Shown here: piece after piece, positions 6,177-6,905 of the stretch
Layout of the letters: every line of letters starts with the position of its first letter
Position numbering within the stretch: the stretch's first letter is position 1
NCBI GenBank assembly: GCA_050943435.1
Contig: JBMNPE010000074.1
Location: forward strand, 1-6,905
Origin: RGIG5675 sp050943435
Lineage (GTDB): Bacteria > Bacillota > Clostridia > Oscillospirales > Ruminococcaceae
Direction of reading: 5' to 3'
DNA length: 6,905 bases
Notes under the pieces: generated by a model
What the model saw: only the letters and a program-made list of their open reading frames with translations
What the model was told of the DNA's origin: nothing
The model's database searches: none
Translations under genes and position numbers: made by a program

Positions 6177-6905
6177 ATCGGAAGTCCCGGAACCTGCGGC
6201 TGCTCTTCCGGCAGGATCACAGGCCTCGCCTTGGGTGCTGCAGTGGTCTTCTCAGGTGTCTTCCGGGCAGTCTTTTTTGCCGCCTGTTTGCCCCTGCGCT
6301 TTATTAGGGCCGCTTCGAGGACCTCGTCGACCGTCTCTACAGGAACAATCCTGAGTCCCTTCTTGACCTCGCTGGACACGTCGTAGAGATCCGGGATGTT
6401 GGTCTTGGGGATGAGGACGACCTTCATCTTCTCCCTGTAGGCAGCAATCAGCTTCTCCTTGAGTCCGCCTATCGGAAGAACCTCGCCTGTGAGCGTAATT
6501 TCGCCCGTCATCGCAATGTCGCTCCTGACCTTGAGCCCGGAAGCTGCGGAAACGAGGGCCGTCACCAGCGTGACGCCTGCAGAAGGGCCGTCCTTGGGGA
6601 CTGCCCCTTCAGGGGCATGTATATGGACATCCTTGTCCTTCGCGAAGTCCGCGGGAACCCCGTATCGGGCTCCCAGTATCCTCGTGAGGGTGAGGGCGAT
6701 CTTGGCGGATTCCTTCATCACGTCCCCGAGGCTGCCCGTAAGCTCTATCTTTCCGCTGCCGTCTACAATGACAGCTTCAATCGGAAGCATCTCGCCGCCT
6801 ACAGACGTCCATGCGAGTCCGTTTACCACACCCACCTGCGGGTGGTGGCTCGCGATGCTTCCCCTGTCGAGCTTCGGCCCGAGGATCCCCTCGAGGTCCG
6901 AGGCC
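6173..6905 (-). CDS. lon: ATP-dependent protease Lon (LonA), C-terminal part, cut by the window edge
   Basis: The 3' end of lon: 243 complete codons up to the right edge, covering the end of the AAA+ lid and the whole proteolytic domain. The frame stays open through the edge, so the GTG at 6835 is an internal valine (QVGVVNGLAW), not a start. The edge codons read ASDLEGILGPKLDRGSIAS, matching the Lon segment before the protease domain. The Ser-Lys dyad is present: Ser in PKDGPSAGVTL (fragment residue 108, codon 6581-6583) and Lys in GGLKEKLIAA (149, codon 6458-6460). Lon degrades misfolded and selected regulatory proteins in the cytosol. The domain should end near LEAALIK; here about 41 more residues follow, first rich in Lys/Arg/Ala/Thr, then in Pro/Glu/Gln, ending VPGLPI. 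The stop overlaps the ysxC start by four bases. Identity is firm. Confidence 0.97.
   Translation of the reverse strand, partial: ASDLEGILGPKLDRGSIASHHPQVGVVNGLAWTSVGGEMLPIEAVIVDGSGKIELTGSLGDVMKESAKIALTLTRILGARYGVPADFAKDKDVHIHAPEGAVPKDGPSAGVTLVTALVSAASGLKVRSDIAMTGEITLTGEVLPIGGLKEKLIAAYREKMKVVLIPKTNIPDLYDVSSEVKKGLRIVPVETVDEVLEAALIKRRGKQAAKKTARKTPEKTTAAPKARPVILPEEQPQVPGLPI

Noticed and set aside
6833..6835. GTG as a start for a 220-residue stand-alone protease-domain protein
   Set aside because: The frame continues upstream to the edge with typical Lon sequence, so the GTG is an internal valine codon.

Overview
All genes lie on the minus strand and read right to left, so the window is one collinear stretch of a bacterial chromosome with almost no non-coding DNA. 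The genes are bacterial housekeeping types. Lon next to the GTPase YsxC/EngB, a YerC-type TrpR-like regulator and a CXC/CXXC Hsp33 point to an anaerobic Bacillota (Clostridia-like) genome. Synergistota or a neighbouring lineage is a weaker alternative. Codon use is distinctive for DNA that looks a little above 50% G+C: arginine is mostly AGG and isoleucine often ATA. I cannot name a genus.

In order of transcription: the C-terminal part of the ATP-dependent protease Lon (6173-6905, cut by the right edge); YsxC/EngB, a ribosome-assembly GTPase (5547-6176); a YerC/YecD-type TrpR-related protein (5239-5550); Hsp33/HslO (4325-5239); TldD (2947-4332, start revised here); TldE/PmbA (1609-2904); an exodeoxyribonuclease III/AP endonuclease (848-1612); and a PhzF-family isomerase-like protein (37-810). 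The last 36 bases at the left edge hold no complete gene.

Five of the seven junctions overlap: ATGA overlaps at lon/ysxC, ysxC/yerC and tldE/xth, a TGATG at yerC/hslO, and a longer overlap at hslO/tldD. The other two are gaps of 42 bp (tldD/tldE) and 37 bp (xth/phzF-like). I see no convincing internal promoter or terminator. The simplest reading is one long operon, or the tail of one, with translational coupling.

The genes share a loose theme of stress and quality control: proteolysis (Lon), redox-activated chaperoning (Hsp33), peptide proteolysis (TldD/TldE), base-excision repair (ExoIII) and ribosome assembly (YsxC). The small TrpR-like protein in the middle is the only candidate regulator. 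No mobile element, CRISPR array, tRNA, rRNA or phage feature is visible. The window looks like ordinary core genome. The points worth a second look are the basic low-complexity tail on Lon, the tldD Shine-Dalgarno buried in the hslO coding end, and the regulator embedded in the operon. I found no clear new system.
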